Assembly: GCA_002280485.1 (NCBI GenBank)
Contig: NCED01000026.1
Coordinates: 1-20,745, forward strand
DNA: 20,745 nucleotides
Source of the DNA: Caulobacterales bacterium 32-69-10
GTDB lineage: Bacteria > Pseudomonadota > Alphaproteobacteria > Caulobacterales > Caulobacteraceae
Direction: 5' to 3'
Shown: positions 7,407-14,735 of the stretch, one piece after another
Layout of the letters: each line of letters starts with the position of its first letter
Numbering within the stretch: the first letter of the stretch is position 1
Position numbers and translations under genes: made by a program
The notes under the pieces: model-generated
The model's input: the letters and a program-made list of their open reading frames with translations, nothing else
The model's database searches: none
What the model was told of the DNA's origin: nothing

Positions 7407-8930
7407 ATGCAGCAGATGACCCAGGCGCGAGCCGAAGCCGACGCCAAGATCCTGTCGGAACGGCTCGTCGCCCGGACCCTGATCGGCTCCATGCTGATCG
7501 GCTTCCTGATCATGGGCGGGGTGGCGGCTGCAACGGGATGGATGCTGATCCGCGCCCAGGAGTTCCAGCGCCTGGTCGATCACACCTACGAGGTCGAGGG
7601 GAAGATCGCCGACTACCGGGTGCTGCTGGAGCGGGCGGAGGCGGCCCGGCGCGGCTTTCTTCTCGCCGGCCAGAGCGGTTACACGGGCATCTACCGCGAA
7701 ACAATCGCCGCCCTGTCGCCGACGCTTCAGTCGGTCCGGGAAATGACCGCCGACAATCCTGAGCAGCAGCGCCGCATCGACCGGCTTGAAATTCTGCAGC
7801 GGGAAAAGGTCCGGCTGATCGAAAGCTCCATCGCCACGCGCAACGCCCGCGGCCTCGCCCCCGGGATCGCCGCTTTCCAGGCGCCCCGGGAGTTCGAGGT
7901 GCTCGACGAGATGCGCCTCGCGAGCGCCCAGATGGCCGCGGAGGAGCGCGCCCTGCTGGCGCAGCGGTCGGATCGGCAGACCGCCAACAGCCGGGCCCTG
8001 CTGGTCGTGGTCGTGATCGGCGGCCTGCTGCTGGCGGTGCTGGCGATCGGCTCGACCTTGGTGATGCGCCGCTTCGCCCGCGACCTCACCCGGTCCCGCG
8101 GCGCGCTGCGCCGGCTGAACGAGGGCCTCGAATCGGCGGTGCGCGAACGCACGGCCGACCTGACCCGCGCCAACGCAGAGATCCAGCGCTTCGCCTATAT
8201 CGTCAGCCACGACCTGCGCTCGCCCCTGGTCAATATCATGGGCTTCACCAGCGAGCTTGAGACCGCCTCCGGCCCCCTCCGGCGGATGATGGACGAGGTG
8301 AAGCTCAAGGCGCCGGAACTCGTCAGCAAGGATGCGGCCGACGCGGTGGATCTCGACCTGCCCGAATCGATCGGGTTCATCCGCTCCTCGACACAAAAGA
8401 TGGATCGGCTGATCTCGGCCATCTTGAAGCTGTCGCGCGAGGGGCGCCGCACCTTGAACCCGGAGCCCCTGCAGATGGACGCCCTGGTCGATGGCGTCGT
8501 TCAGAGCATGAAGCAGCAGGCGGACGATCGCGGGGCCCAGGTCGAGATCGAGGGGCCGCTGCCCGACATCGTCGGAGACCGAGTGGCGACCGAACAGGTC
8601 ATCTCCAACCTGGTCGAAAACGCCCTCAAATACCTCAAGCCCGGCCGCCCGGGCCAGGTGCGGATCCGCGGCCGGGAGGAGGGCGCGCGGGTGCATTTCG
8701 AGGTTGAGGACAATGGGCGCGGCATCGACCCCAAGGATCACGAACGCATCTTCGAGCTGTTCCGCCGGGCAGGCGCCCAGGATCAGGCGGGCGAGGGCAT
8801 CGGCCTCGCCCATGTGCGGGCCCTGGTCTACCGGCTGGGCGGATTGATCGACTGCGTGTCGGCGCTTGACCAAGGCTCGACATTCCGCCTCTCTCTGCCC
8901 CGCGTCCTAGTTCGACAAGCCGGAGAGTAA
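7407..8930 (+). CDS. CHASE3-type membrane sensor histidine kinase (HisKA)
   Basis: A 507-residue protein. Transmembrane helix 1 is at about 25-48 and helix 2 at about 198-220. Between them lies a helical periplasmic domain (about 50-190) of CHASE3 type (the stretch around DYRVLLERAEAARRGFLL is typical). A coiled linker leads to the HisKA domain with H268 in SHDLRSPL. The ATPase domain has the N box VENALKY (403-409), G1 DNGRGI (435-440) and G2 GEGIGL (462-467). The dimerisation domain has a longer than usual segment between its two helices (about 282-320). The ATG at 7407 has GGAG six bases upstream; an in-frame TTG at 7356 is not favoured. It is the first gene of a tight operon with a receiver and a hybrid kinase, so phosphate transfer to them is likely. 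The signal is unknown. Confidence 0.9.
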   Translation: MQQMTQARAEADAKILSERLVARTLIGSMLIGFLIMGGVAAATGWMLIRAQEFQRLVDHTYEVEGKIADYRVLLERAEAARRGFLLAGQSGYTGIYRETIAALSPTLQSVREMTADNPEQQRRIDRLEILQREKVRLIESSIATRNARGLAPGIAAFQAPREFEVLDEMRLASAQMAAEERALLAQRSDRQTANSRALLVVVVIGGLLLAVLAIGSTLVMRRFARDLTRSRGALRRLNEGLESAVRERTADLTRANAEIQRFAYIVSHDLRSPLVNIMGFTSELETASGPLRRMMDEVKLKAPELVSKDAADAVDLDLPESIGFIRSSTQKMDRLISAILKLSREGRRTLNPEPLQMDALVDGVVQSMKQQADDRGAQVEIEGPLPDIVGDRVATEQVISNLVENALKYLKPGRPGQVRIRGREEGARVHFEVEDNGRGIDPKDHERIFELFRRAGAQDQAGEGIGLAHVRALVYRLGGLIDCVSALDQGSTFRLSLPRVLVRQAGE

Positions 8931-8931
8931 C

Positions 8932-9378
8932 GTGACCGACCACCAGCCCGTCACCATCGTCATGGTCGAGGACGATGAGGGTCACGCCCGGCTGATCGAG
9001 CGCAATGTCCGGCGCGCCGGCATCAACAACGCGGTGCGCCATTTCCTGGACGGCACCTCGGCGCTCGACTTCCTGTTCAATGATCGGGAGGGCCCGTCCC
9101 TCAACGGCCCGGCCCTGATCCTGCTCGACCTCAACCTGCCCGACATGAGCGGGACGGACATCCTGGTGAAGATCAAGGCGGACCCGAAGCTGCGCCGCAC
9201 GCCCGTGGTGGTGCTGACCACCACCGACGACAAGGTCGAGATCCAGCGTTGCTACGACCTGGGCTGCAACGTCTACATCACCAAGCCCGTCGACTATGAA
9301 GCCTTCGCCGCCGCCATACGTCAGCTCGGCCTGTTCCTGGCCGTGATCCAGGTGCCCGATCCTGAGAGCCTGAAGTGA
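8932..9378 (+). CDS. CheY-like response regulator, Rcp1-type
   Basis: A 148-residue single receiver domain: acidic pocket E13-D14-D15 (IVMVEDDEGHARLIERN), phosphoacceptor D66 (LILLDLNLPDMSG), T96 (VVVLTTTDD) and K118 (YITKPVDYEAF). The EDDxxHxxLIxR pattern and the LFLxVIxxP ending are typical of small regulators paired with phytochrome-like or CHASE3 kinases. It starts with GTG one base after the kinase stop codon, with GGAG seven bases upstream of the GTG. Its stop overlaps the next start in GTGA. There is no output domain, so it probably relays phosphate between the two kinases of the operon or acts by binding a partner. Confidence 0.92.
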   Translation: MTDHQPVTIVMVEDDEGHARLIERNVRRAGINNAVRHFLDGTSALDFLFNDREGPSLNGPALILLDLNLPDMSGTDILVKIKADPKLRRTPVVVLTTTDDKVEIQRCYDLGCNVYITKPVDYEAFAAAIRQLGLFLAVIQVPDPESLK

Positions 9379-10445
9379 CCCTAGAGGGCGCGACGGCTCG
9401 TCCGCACGTCCTCTACATCGATGACGACGCCGCCCTATGCCGGCTGGTGTCGCGCGGGCTGGAGCGGCGCGGTTTCGTTGTAACCACCGTTAACGACGGC
9501 GCCGAAGGCGTCGAGCGCGCCCGCGGCGGCGGCTTCGACGTCATCGCCATCGACCACTATATGCCGGGCCAGCTGGGCCTCGACACCCTGGCCCAGCTCA
9601 AGGCCCTGCCCGATCCCGCGCCGGTGGTCTACGTCACCGGCTCGGACGAGATCGCCATCGCCGTGGCGGCGCTGAAGGCCGGGGCGGCGGACTATGTGAT
9701 CAAGAGCGCCGCCGAGGACTTCTCAACCCTCCTGGCCAGCGCCCTGGAGCAGGCCCTGTCGCAGGTCAGCCTGCGCCGGGGCAAGGAGGAGGCCGAGCAG
9801 GCCCTGCGCGCCGCCAACGAGCGGCTGGAGGCCATTGTCTCGCGCCAGGCCGTCCTGCTGCGCGAGGTCAACCACCGGGTCGCCAACAGCCTGCAGCTGG
9901 TCGCCTCCCTGGTCCACCTGCAGGCCTCGGCCCTGACCGACGCCAAGGCGATCCACGCCCTGCGCGCCACCGAGGCCCGGATCGGCGCCATCATGCAGGT
10001 GCATCGCCGGCTCTACACCTCCGACGACGTTCAGTTCGTGCAGATGGACGAGTATCTGGCCGGCCTGGTCAGCGAGCTCGATCAGTCGGTGTCCGGGGTC
10101 GAGCGCAATCGCCTGATCAGCCTGTCGGCCGAACCGGTCCAACTCGCCACCGACAAGGCCGTCTCGGTCGGGGTGGTGGTCGCCGAGCTGGTGACCAACG
10201 CCCTGAAGTACGCCTACGGCCCCGACGACCCGGGCGAGGTGCGGATCGTGCTGAAGCGCGACGGGGCCGGCCGGCTGGAGCTGGTGGTGGAGGACGACGG
10301 CCGCGGCATGACCGCCTCGGTCCAGCCCCGTGGGACGGGGCTGGGCCAGACCGTGGTGGCCGCCATGGCCCGCAGCCTCGACACCCGGCTCAGCCTCGAT
10401 CCGGATCACCGGGGCGTGCGCGCGGTTCTGAGCTTCGCAGGGTGA
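9375..10445 (+). CDS. Receiver-HisKA_2 hybrid histidine kinase
   Basis: A 356-residue soluble protein. The N-terminal receiver has D16/D17, phosphoacceptor D60 (VIAIDHYMPGQ), T88 (YVTGSDE) and K110 (YVIKSA). A coiled linker (about 125-160) leads to a HisKA_2 phosphotransfer domain with H167 in REVNHRVANSLQLVASLV. This contains the HRxxN pattern known from kinases of the alphaproteobacterial general stress response. The ATPase domain has E271-LVTNALKYAY, DDGRGM (307-312) and a G2-like RGTGLG (319-324). The start overlaps the receiver gene by four bases, so the two are translationally coupled. Receiver-first HisKA_2 proteins are often phosphorelay intermediates whose kinase activity depends on the receiver state. 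No PhyR, NepR or EcfG gene lies in the window. Confidence 0.9.
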   Translation: MTLEGATARPHVLYIDDDAALCRLVSRGLERRGFVVTTVNDGAEGVERARGGGFDVIAIDHYMPGQLGLDTLAQLKALPDPAPVVYVTGSDEIAIAVAALKAGAADYVIKSAAEDFSTLLASALEQALSQVSLRRGKEEAEQALRAANERLEAIVSRQAVLLREVNHRVANSLQLVASLVHLQASALTDAKAIHALRATEARIGAIMQVHRRLYTSDDVQFVQMDEYLAGLVSELDQSVSGVERNRLISLSAEPVQLATDKAVSVGVVVAELVTNALKYAYGPDDPGEVRIVLKRDGAGRLELVVEDDGRGMTASVQPRGTGLGQTVVAAMARSLDTRLSLDPDHRGVRAVLSFAG

Positions 10446-10519
10446 CGGCGCGAGGATCGTGGCGAACGGTTCCTTAAATCCCTGAGGGCTACTGAAGCGC
10501 AGCAGCAGAAGCGCTCCCC

Positions 10520-11728
10520 ATGTCACGCCCGGCCCTCGTCAAGCTCCTCGATGTCACTACGGTCCGGTCGGCGCTCGCCGCCCATGCCCGCTTTCTTGAC
10601 GGCCGCAGCGGCGGGGTGCGCGCCAACTTCTCTCATGCCGACCTGTCCAACTTCGAGCTCGACGGCGTCGACCTGTCCGACGCCGAGCTGACCGGCGCCC
10701 GGCTGGGCGGGGCGATCCTGTCGAACGCCAAGCTCGACCGGGCGGTGCTGTTCGGGGCCGACCTGCGCGACGCCGACCTGCGCCGGGCCTCGCTGCACCG
10801 GGCCGACCTGCGCGGGGCCTGCCTGCGCGGCGCCAATCTGGCCGGGGCGGACCTTGCCGAATGCGACCTGCGCGAGGGGATGATCGCGCTCCAGGACGTG
10901 ACCCAGGGCTTCCGCATCCTCAAGCATGAGAAGCGGGCCGGCGAGCTCGATTTCGCCGTCCTGTCGGGCGCCAGCCTCAAGGGCGCACAGATGGCCGGGG
11001 CCATGGCCTGCGCCACCGACTTCTCCGACGCCGACCTGTCCGGCGCCCAGCTGGGCGGGGCGCGGCTGTGCAACGCCATGCTGGACGGCGCCAACCTGTC
11101 GAACGCCCAGCTGTTCCAGACCGATTTCACCGGGGCCTCGATGAAGCGCGCCGTGCTGGTCGGCTGCAACATCGCCGACGCCACCGTCGACAAGGGAGCC
11201 CTGGACGACACCCTGCGGGCGCCGCCGCCGATCTTCTACATCGACGACCAGCCCCTCGGCGCCGTGCTCGACGCCCATGAGGCCTGGTGCGACAGCGACG
11301 GCAAGGAGGGCGTGGCCGGCCGCCTGGCCGAGGTGGACTTCCGTCCCCTGCGCCGCCTGGCCGAGCGCCAGCTGACCGCGCTCATCGCCCCCGGCTCGGT
11401 GTTCTTCGGCATGGACATGAAGGCGGCCCAGCTGCAGGGCTCCGACCTGACCGGGGCCGACCTGCGCTCGACCGATCTGCGCGGCGCCGACCTGCGCGGC
11501 GCCAGGCTGCGCGACGCCCAGCTCAACCGGGCCGACCTGCGCGGCGCCAAGATGGGGCCTCTGCCGATCATGGAAGGCCGGCTGGTGCGCACCGACTTTT
11601 CCCGCGCCGTCCTGCGCCACGCCGATCTGCGCGGCGCCGATGTCCGCCGCGCCCGCTTCCTCGACGCCGACGTCGACGGCGCCCGTTTCGACGGCGCGAA
11701 CATGGAGGGGGCCGAGCTGGAGGTTTGA
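10520..11728 (+). CDS. Pentapeptide-repeat protein with duplicated architecture
   Basis: A 402-residue protein built of A(D/N)LxG-type pentapeptides, which fold as a right-handed quadrilateral beta-helix. Repeat blocks lie at about 34-117, 150-215 and 305-402. A non-repeat stretch (118-149) interrupts the first two. A second gap (about 220-300) contains APPPIFYIDDQPLG and a segment HEAWCDSDGKEG that echoes the N-terminal HARFLDGRSGG. Both are headers found before pentapeptide blocks: His-x2-aromatic, then a Gly-x2-Gly-like turn. There is no signal peptide or membrane helix. The function is unknown; some members bind gyrase or act as scaffolds, but nothing here allows that choice. The ATG has only a weak purine-rich leader. 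It lies 74 bases behind the phosphorelay operon, so read-through is possible. Confidence 0.88.
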   Translation: MSRPALVKLLDVTTVRSALAAHARFLDGRSGGVRANFSHADLSNFELDGVDLSDAELTGARLGGAILSNAKLDRAVLFGADLRDADLRRASLHRADLRGACLRGANLAGADLAECDLREGMIALQDVTQGFRILKHEKRAGELDFAVLSGASLKGAQMAGAMACATDFSDADLSGAQLGGARLCNAMLDGANLSNAQLFQTDFTGASMKRAVLVGCNIADATVDKGALDDTLRAPPPIFYIDDQPLGAVLDAHEAWCDSDGKEGVAGRLAEVDFRPLRRLAERQLTALIAPGSVFFGMDMKAAQLQGSDLTGADLRSTDLRGADLRGARLRDAQLNRADLRGAKMGPLPIMEGRLVRTDFSRAVLRHADLRGADVRRARFLDADVDGARFDGANMEGAELEV

Positions 11729-11743
11729 GGCCGTGGCCGTGGA

Positions 11744-11759
11744 CGGGCTTTCGGGCCCG
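11744..11759. terminator. Short GC hairpin between convergent genes
   Basis: CGGGC (11744-11748) pairs with GCCCG (11755-11759) around a 6-base loop, in the 32-base gap between the convergent pentapeptide and DUF488 genes. There is no T tract on either side, so bidirectional termination is only possible. Confidence 0.3.
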
Positions 11760-11760
11760 C

Positions 11761-12195
11761 CTACAGGTGCACGATCTTCGCCCCCGTCCGCGCCGAGATC
11801 CGTTCGGCGACGACGGTGCGGTGGCAGCAGGCCGGGTCGGCCTCGTAGCACAGCAGGCAGGCCTTGCGGCCGAGCGACTGCTCGATGGCCAGCTCCAGGG
11901 CGCCGATGGCTGCCGCGGTGGCCAGCTGCTCTTCGAAAATCGCCTTCATCTCCTCGATGCGCCCGGCGCGGGCGGCCTGACGGCCGGCCTTGGGGGTGCC
12001 GAGGTCGCGCAGGTGCAGATAACCGATCCCGGCCTCCTTCAGGCTGCCTGAGAGCAGGGTCTTGGAGAAGCCGGCCCGGCGTGAGGCGGCCACCGCGCGC
12101 ACGTCGATGACCAGCTCGACGCCGGCGTTTCGCAGCCGCTCGATCACCTGGCCCTGGGGCTCTTTCTCGTAGCCGGTGGTGGTGATGGGGTTCAT
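11761..12195 (-). CDS. DUF488 family protein
   Basis: A 144-residue protein. It opens MNPITTTGYE and carries the DVR motif (D31-V-R33), typical of the family. The stretch HLRDLGTPK follows at about 61-69. The family's C-terminal cysteine signature is CLLCYEADPACCHR (C113, C116, C123, C124, H125, R126). DUF488 proteins are small and cytoplasmic; the conserved Cys and Arg residues suggest a redox, metal or nucleic-acid role, but no reaction is established to my knowledge. The length is normal for the family. The ATG is preceded by no strong ribosome-binding site. The gene is divergent from the alpha/beta hydrolase gene, with 92 bases between start codons. Confidence 0.9.
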   Translation of the reverse strand: MNPITTTGYEKEPQGQVIERLRNAGVELVIDVRAVAASRRAGFSKTLLSGSLKEAGIGYLHLRDLGTPKAGRQAARAGRIEEMKAIFEEQLATAAAIGALELAIEQSLGRKACLLCYEADPACCHRTVVAERISARTGAKIVHL

Positions 12196-12235
12196 CGCCG
12201 TTATTCCGCCCGATCCCGTTGCGAGGTCAATATGC

Positions 12236-12263
12236 TTGGAGCCGCCGGTTCGCGGGCTTAAAC
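12236..12263 (+). promoter_or_regulatory. Candidate housekeeping promoter of the alpha/beta hydrolase gene
   Basis: TTGGAG (12236-12241), a 14-base spacer and GCTTAAAC (12256-12263). The latter matches 6 of 7 defined positions of the Caulobacter -10 consensus GCTANAWC as I remember it. The ATG of the hydrolase follows 24 bases later, a normal leader length. Confidence 0.4.
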
Positions 12264-12287
12264 CTCCCCCAGCAGACGAGCAGACCC

Positions 12288-13184
12288 ATGGACGCCATCC
12301 TGGTTGAAAAGCCCCGGAGAAGGATGATCCGCCTCCCGGCCGGCGGAATGGCGGCGCTGGAGTTCGGCGACGCCGCCCGCCCGGTCGACGTGATCTTCCT
12401 GCACGGCAACGGCCTGAACGCCGCCACCTATCGTTCGATCCTGGCGCCGCTGGCCCTGTCGATGCGCGTCCTCGCCTGCGACCTGCGCGGCCACGGCATG
12501 AGCCGGCTCCCGGCCGATCCGGCGCCGCGGCGGACCTGGAACCTGTTCCGCGACGACCTAGTGGCCCTCATGGAGGCCCTGGACGGGCCGCCCGTCGTCC
12601 TGGCCGGCCATTCGATGGGCGCGTCCACAGCCCTGCTGGCGGCCGATCAGGCGCAGGACCGCGTCAAGTCTCTCGTCCTGTTCGATCCGGTGATCCTGTC
12701 GCGCCTCGGCGCGGCCTACGCCCGCCTGCCCTGGGCGGCAGGCGCCGGGTGGGCCAAGCGCCTGCCGATGGCCGCGGCCGCCGGCCGGCGCCGGCCGGTC
12801 TTCGCGAGCGCCCAGGACGCCTTCGACAGCTACAAGGGCCGGGGCGGCTTTCGCACCTGGCCGGAGACCATGCTGGCCGACTACCTCTCGGCGGGCCTGC
12901 ACGAGCGGCCCGACGGCCAGGTCGAGCTGTCCTGCGCCCCGGCGTGGGAAGCGGCCAATTTCGCGGCCCAGGCCAACGATCCGCGCCGCTGCCTGACCAC
13001 GGTTAAGCGGCCCATCGCCCTCTACCGCGCCGCCTTCGGCTCGACCTGCCGCATCGGGTCCGGCGCGGGCCTGAGGCGGGCCAATCCAGGCCTGACGATC
13101 GAGACGGTCGCCGGCGCCAGCCACTTCCTGCCGATGGAGCGCCCCGACGTGGTCCAGGACGCCCTGCTCGACGCGGTCGGCTAG
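12288..13184 (+). CDS. Alpha/beta-fold hydrolase
   Basis: A 298-residue protein. It has the oxyanion-hole strand VIFLHGNGLNAATY (HG at 39-40), the DLRGHGMS turn (65-72), the nucleophile elbow GHSMG with Ser109, and the C-terminal GASHFLPMERPD with catalytic His279. The usual acidic residue after strand 7 is not obvious; the segment there reads IALYRAAFGSTCRIG. Asp133 in LVLFDPVI after strand 6 could serve instead. The substrate is unknown: esterase, lactonase or C-C hydrolase are all possible. I chose the ATG at 12288 over a paper start at 12219, because the latter lies upstream of the candidate promoter. Its stop shares a CTAG with the convergent thioesterase-like gene. Confidence 0.88.
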   Translation: MDAILVEKPRRRMIRLPAGGMAALEFGDAARPVDVIFLHGNGLNAATYRSILAPLALSMRVLACDLRGHGMSRLPADPAPRRTWNLFRDDLVALMEALDGPPVVLAGHSMGASTALLAADQAQDRVKSLVLFDPVILSRLGAAYARLPWAAGAGWAKRLPMAAAAGRRRPVFASAQDAFDSYKGRGGFRTWPETMLADYLSAGLHERPDGQVELSCAPAWEAANFAAQANDPRRCLTTVKRPIALYRAAFGSTCRIGSGAGLRRANPGLTIETVAGASHFLPMERPDVVQDALLDAVG

Positions 13185-14131
13185 CCCTTCACCACCGAAG
13201 CCTGCAAAGCCTCCACCGCGCCCGCCGGGATCAGCACGGCCTTGCGGGTGTCGAGGTCGAAGTTGACCGAGACGTTTTCGGCCACCGCCCAGGGGGCGCC
13301 GGTGTGGGGGTCGAGCAGCCAATGGCGCATGCGGGCCATCTTGCGATCGACCCCCACCAGGCCGGAGTGGACCGCGATGCGGTCGCCGGCGCGGGGGTGC
13401 TCGAAGTAGACCAGGCGGTATTCCATCGCCGCCCCGCCGAGGCGCACCTCGGGCACGGCCGCCTGGGCCGCCTTGCGGAACGGCTCGACCGTATGGCCGA
13501 TGCTGGCCGACATGCGGCCCATGAACATCTCGGTGCGCAGGCGGCCGAACACGTCGCAGTCTTCGGCAGTCACCACCGAGAGGCCCGCCTGGGCCAGGCC
13601 GCGGGCGGCCGCCGCCGCAGGGGTCGGGGGCGCGGCTTCGAAGCCGGCGTCGATGCTGCGCGGTCCGGCGTTGGTCGCGGCCGAGGTGGTGAGGGCGGCC
13701 GCCGCGGCCCGCGCCCGGCCGGGCCAGGGGAAGGGACGCCCGTCCCGGGCCGAGGCGTGGACCACCTTGGTCAGGAAGGTGGCCGATGTCTCGTTCGTCG
13801 AGCTGTTGGTGAGGACGAACTGCAGGACCGCGTCCGTCTCGCCCATGGCCACGACCGAGGCGGTCATGTGCTGCAGGGCCCCGGCCCGGGCTTCGCGCAG
13901 GAAGCGGATGTGGTGCTCGCGCACGATCAGGGTGGCGGCGGCGTGGGAGGCGAAGGCGTGGGGCATGCCCAGGGCCGCGGCGGCGCCCGCCAGGCCCTGA
14001 GTGGCCCGGGCGACGTAGAAGCGCACGTTCAGGTGCCCCATCCCGTCGCATTCCCAGGCTGCGACCGTGCCGCGCCAGACCTCGACCGCTCCGGTTCCGC
14101 TCAAAGTCTCGCCCCCTGCGCTTCGTTGCAC
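13181..14131 (-). CDS. Tandem hotdog-fold acyl-CoA thioesterase-like protein
   Basis: A 316-residue protein with two hotdog halves. The first (about 15-140) begins TVAAWECDGMGHLNVRFYVA, close to the 4HBT pattern in which an Asp and a following His-Asn bind the thioester. The second (about 185-310) has EDCDVFGRLRTEMFMGRM in the matching place and ends with VAENVSVNFDLDTRKA. An Ala/Pro-rich linker (about 140-180) joins the halves. Expected reaction: hydrolysis of an acyl-CoA thioester; the chain specificity is unknown. The start is uncertain: the GTG at 14131 has no Shine-Dalgarno sequence, while a TTG at 14104 has AGGGGG seven bases upstream and would shorten the protein by nine residues. The stop codon overlaps that of the convergent hydrolase gene. 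Confidence 0.8.
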   Translation of the reverse strand: MQRSAGGETLSGTGAVEVWRGTVAAWECDGMGHLNVRFYVARATQGLAGAAAALGMPHAFASHAAATLIVREHHIRFLREARAGALQHMTASVVAMGETDAVLQFVLTNSSTNETSATFLTKVVHASARDGRPFPWPGRARAAAAALTTSAATNAGPRSIDAGFEAAPPTPAAAAARGLAQAGLSVVTAEDCDVFGRLRTEMFMGRMSASIGHTVEPFRKAAQAAVPEVRLGGAAMEYRLVYFEHPRAGDRIAVHSGLVGVDRKMARMRHWLLDPHTGAPWAVAENVSVNFDLDTRKAVLIPAGAVEALQASVVKG

Positions 14132-14163
14132 GGAGGGGACACTAGGGAGCTTCGTGGCCTAGG

Positions 14164-14646
14164 TCACGCGGCCGCGCACTCTGGGCACAGGCCATGCGCC
14201 TCGACGGTGACGCCCGTGACCACGAAGCCGCTGGAGCGGGCGGCGTCCTGCACCTCCTGGGCGCCCGGCGGCTCGATCTCGCGAGTGGCGCCGCAACAAT
14301 CGCAGATCAGGAAGCCGGCGGCGTGCCGCTCGTCGGTGAGGCGGCAGGCGATGTAGGCGTTGAGGCTCTCGATGCGATGGGCGAGGCCCGTGCGGGCCAG
14401 GAACTCGAGCGCCCGGTAGACCGTCGGGGGCTTGGCCGTCTCGCCCTCGGTTCCGAAGCCGGCCATCAGGTCGTAGGCCTTGACCGGCTGGCCGGCGCCC
14501 AGCAGCAGCTCCAGCACCCGCCGCCGCGCAGTCGTCAGCTTGTCGCCGGCCGCGCCGCAGCGGCGTTCGGCGGCGGCGAGCGCGGCCTCCAGCCCGGCGC
14601 CGTGCAGGCCAGGCTCCTCCGGGTGGTGGTGATCGCACGCGTGCAT
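14164..14646 (-). CDS. zur: Zinc uptake regulator, Fur family
   Basis: A 160-residue Fur-family repressor. A histidine-rich N-terminus (MHACDHHHPEEP) is followed by a winged-helix domain (about 20-95) with LTTARRRVLELLL and the recognition region KPPTVYRALEFLARTGLAHRIES. The dimerisation domain has the structural zinc pairs C115-x2-C118 (CDCC) and C154-x2-C157 (LCPEC). This pattern and the divergent zinc-type receptor favour Zur over Fur or PerR. With zinc bound it should repress its targets. I chose the ATG at 14646 because the longer frame from an ATG at 14709 begins inside the operator; no strong ribosome-binding site precedes either. A Zur-box-like palindrome lies 49 bases upstream, implying autoregulation. 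Confidence 0.9.
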   Translation of the reverse strand: MHACDHHHPEEPGLHGAGLEAALAAAERRCGAAGDKLTTARRRVLELLLGAGQPVKAYDLMAGFGTEGETAKPPTVYRALEFLARTGLAHRIESLNAYIACRLTDERHAAGFLICDCCGATREIEPPGAQEVQDAARSSGFVVTGVTVEAHGLCPECAAA

Positions 14647-14674
14647 CCCCTGATTAAGGCGCGCTTCGCGGTCG

Positions 14675-14691
14675 CCGCAAGAGGCTTGCGG
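14675..14691. promoter_or_regulatory. Perfect 17-base palindrome beside the Zur box
   Basis: CCGCAAG (14675-14681), AGG, CTTGCGG (14685-14691): a perfect 7-bp inverted repeat with a 3-base centre, three bases from the Zur-box-like sequence. It lies inside the presumed zur leader. It could be a second operator, a leader hairpin, or chance. Confidence 0.4.
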
Positions 14692-14694
14692 ATC

Positions 14695-14707
14695 GTTATG
14701 ATATAAC
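14695..14707. promoter_or_regulatory. Zur box (operator) shared by zur and the ZnuD-like receptor gene
   Basis: GTTATGATATAAC is a 13-base inverted repeat (GTTAT-N3-ATAAC) that differs by one base from the usual Zur pattern GTTATA-N-TATAAC. It lies between the divergent zur and receptor genes in an AT-rich island. The part GATATAAC also resembles a receptor-directed -10 element (GCTANAWC with one mismatch), so bound Zur would cover the promoter. The receptor ATG is 28 bases downstream. Confidence 0.75.
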
Positions 14708-14735
14708 ATAGCGGTTCCGCCCGTCGGAGGTCCCC

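Noticed and set aside
10496..10515. Hairpin AGCGC/GCGCT as terminator of the phosphorelay operon
   Set aside because: Five base pairs with a ten-base loop, no T tract, and it abuts the next start codon.
10523..11851. A 442-codon open frame on the minus strand opposite the pentapeptide gene, with an apparent periodic pattern
   Set aside because: The periodicity is the complement of the pentapeptide codons; there is no start signal or independent family feature.
14647..14709. Longer zur start at an ATG at 14709
   Set aside because: This ATG lies just beyond the Zur-box-like palindrome, so the extended frame would begin within the operator, and the extra 21 residues are not Fur-like. It is not excluded, since a GGCGGAA lies upstream.
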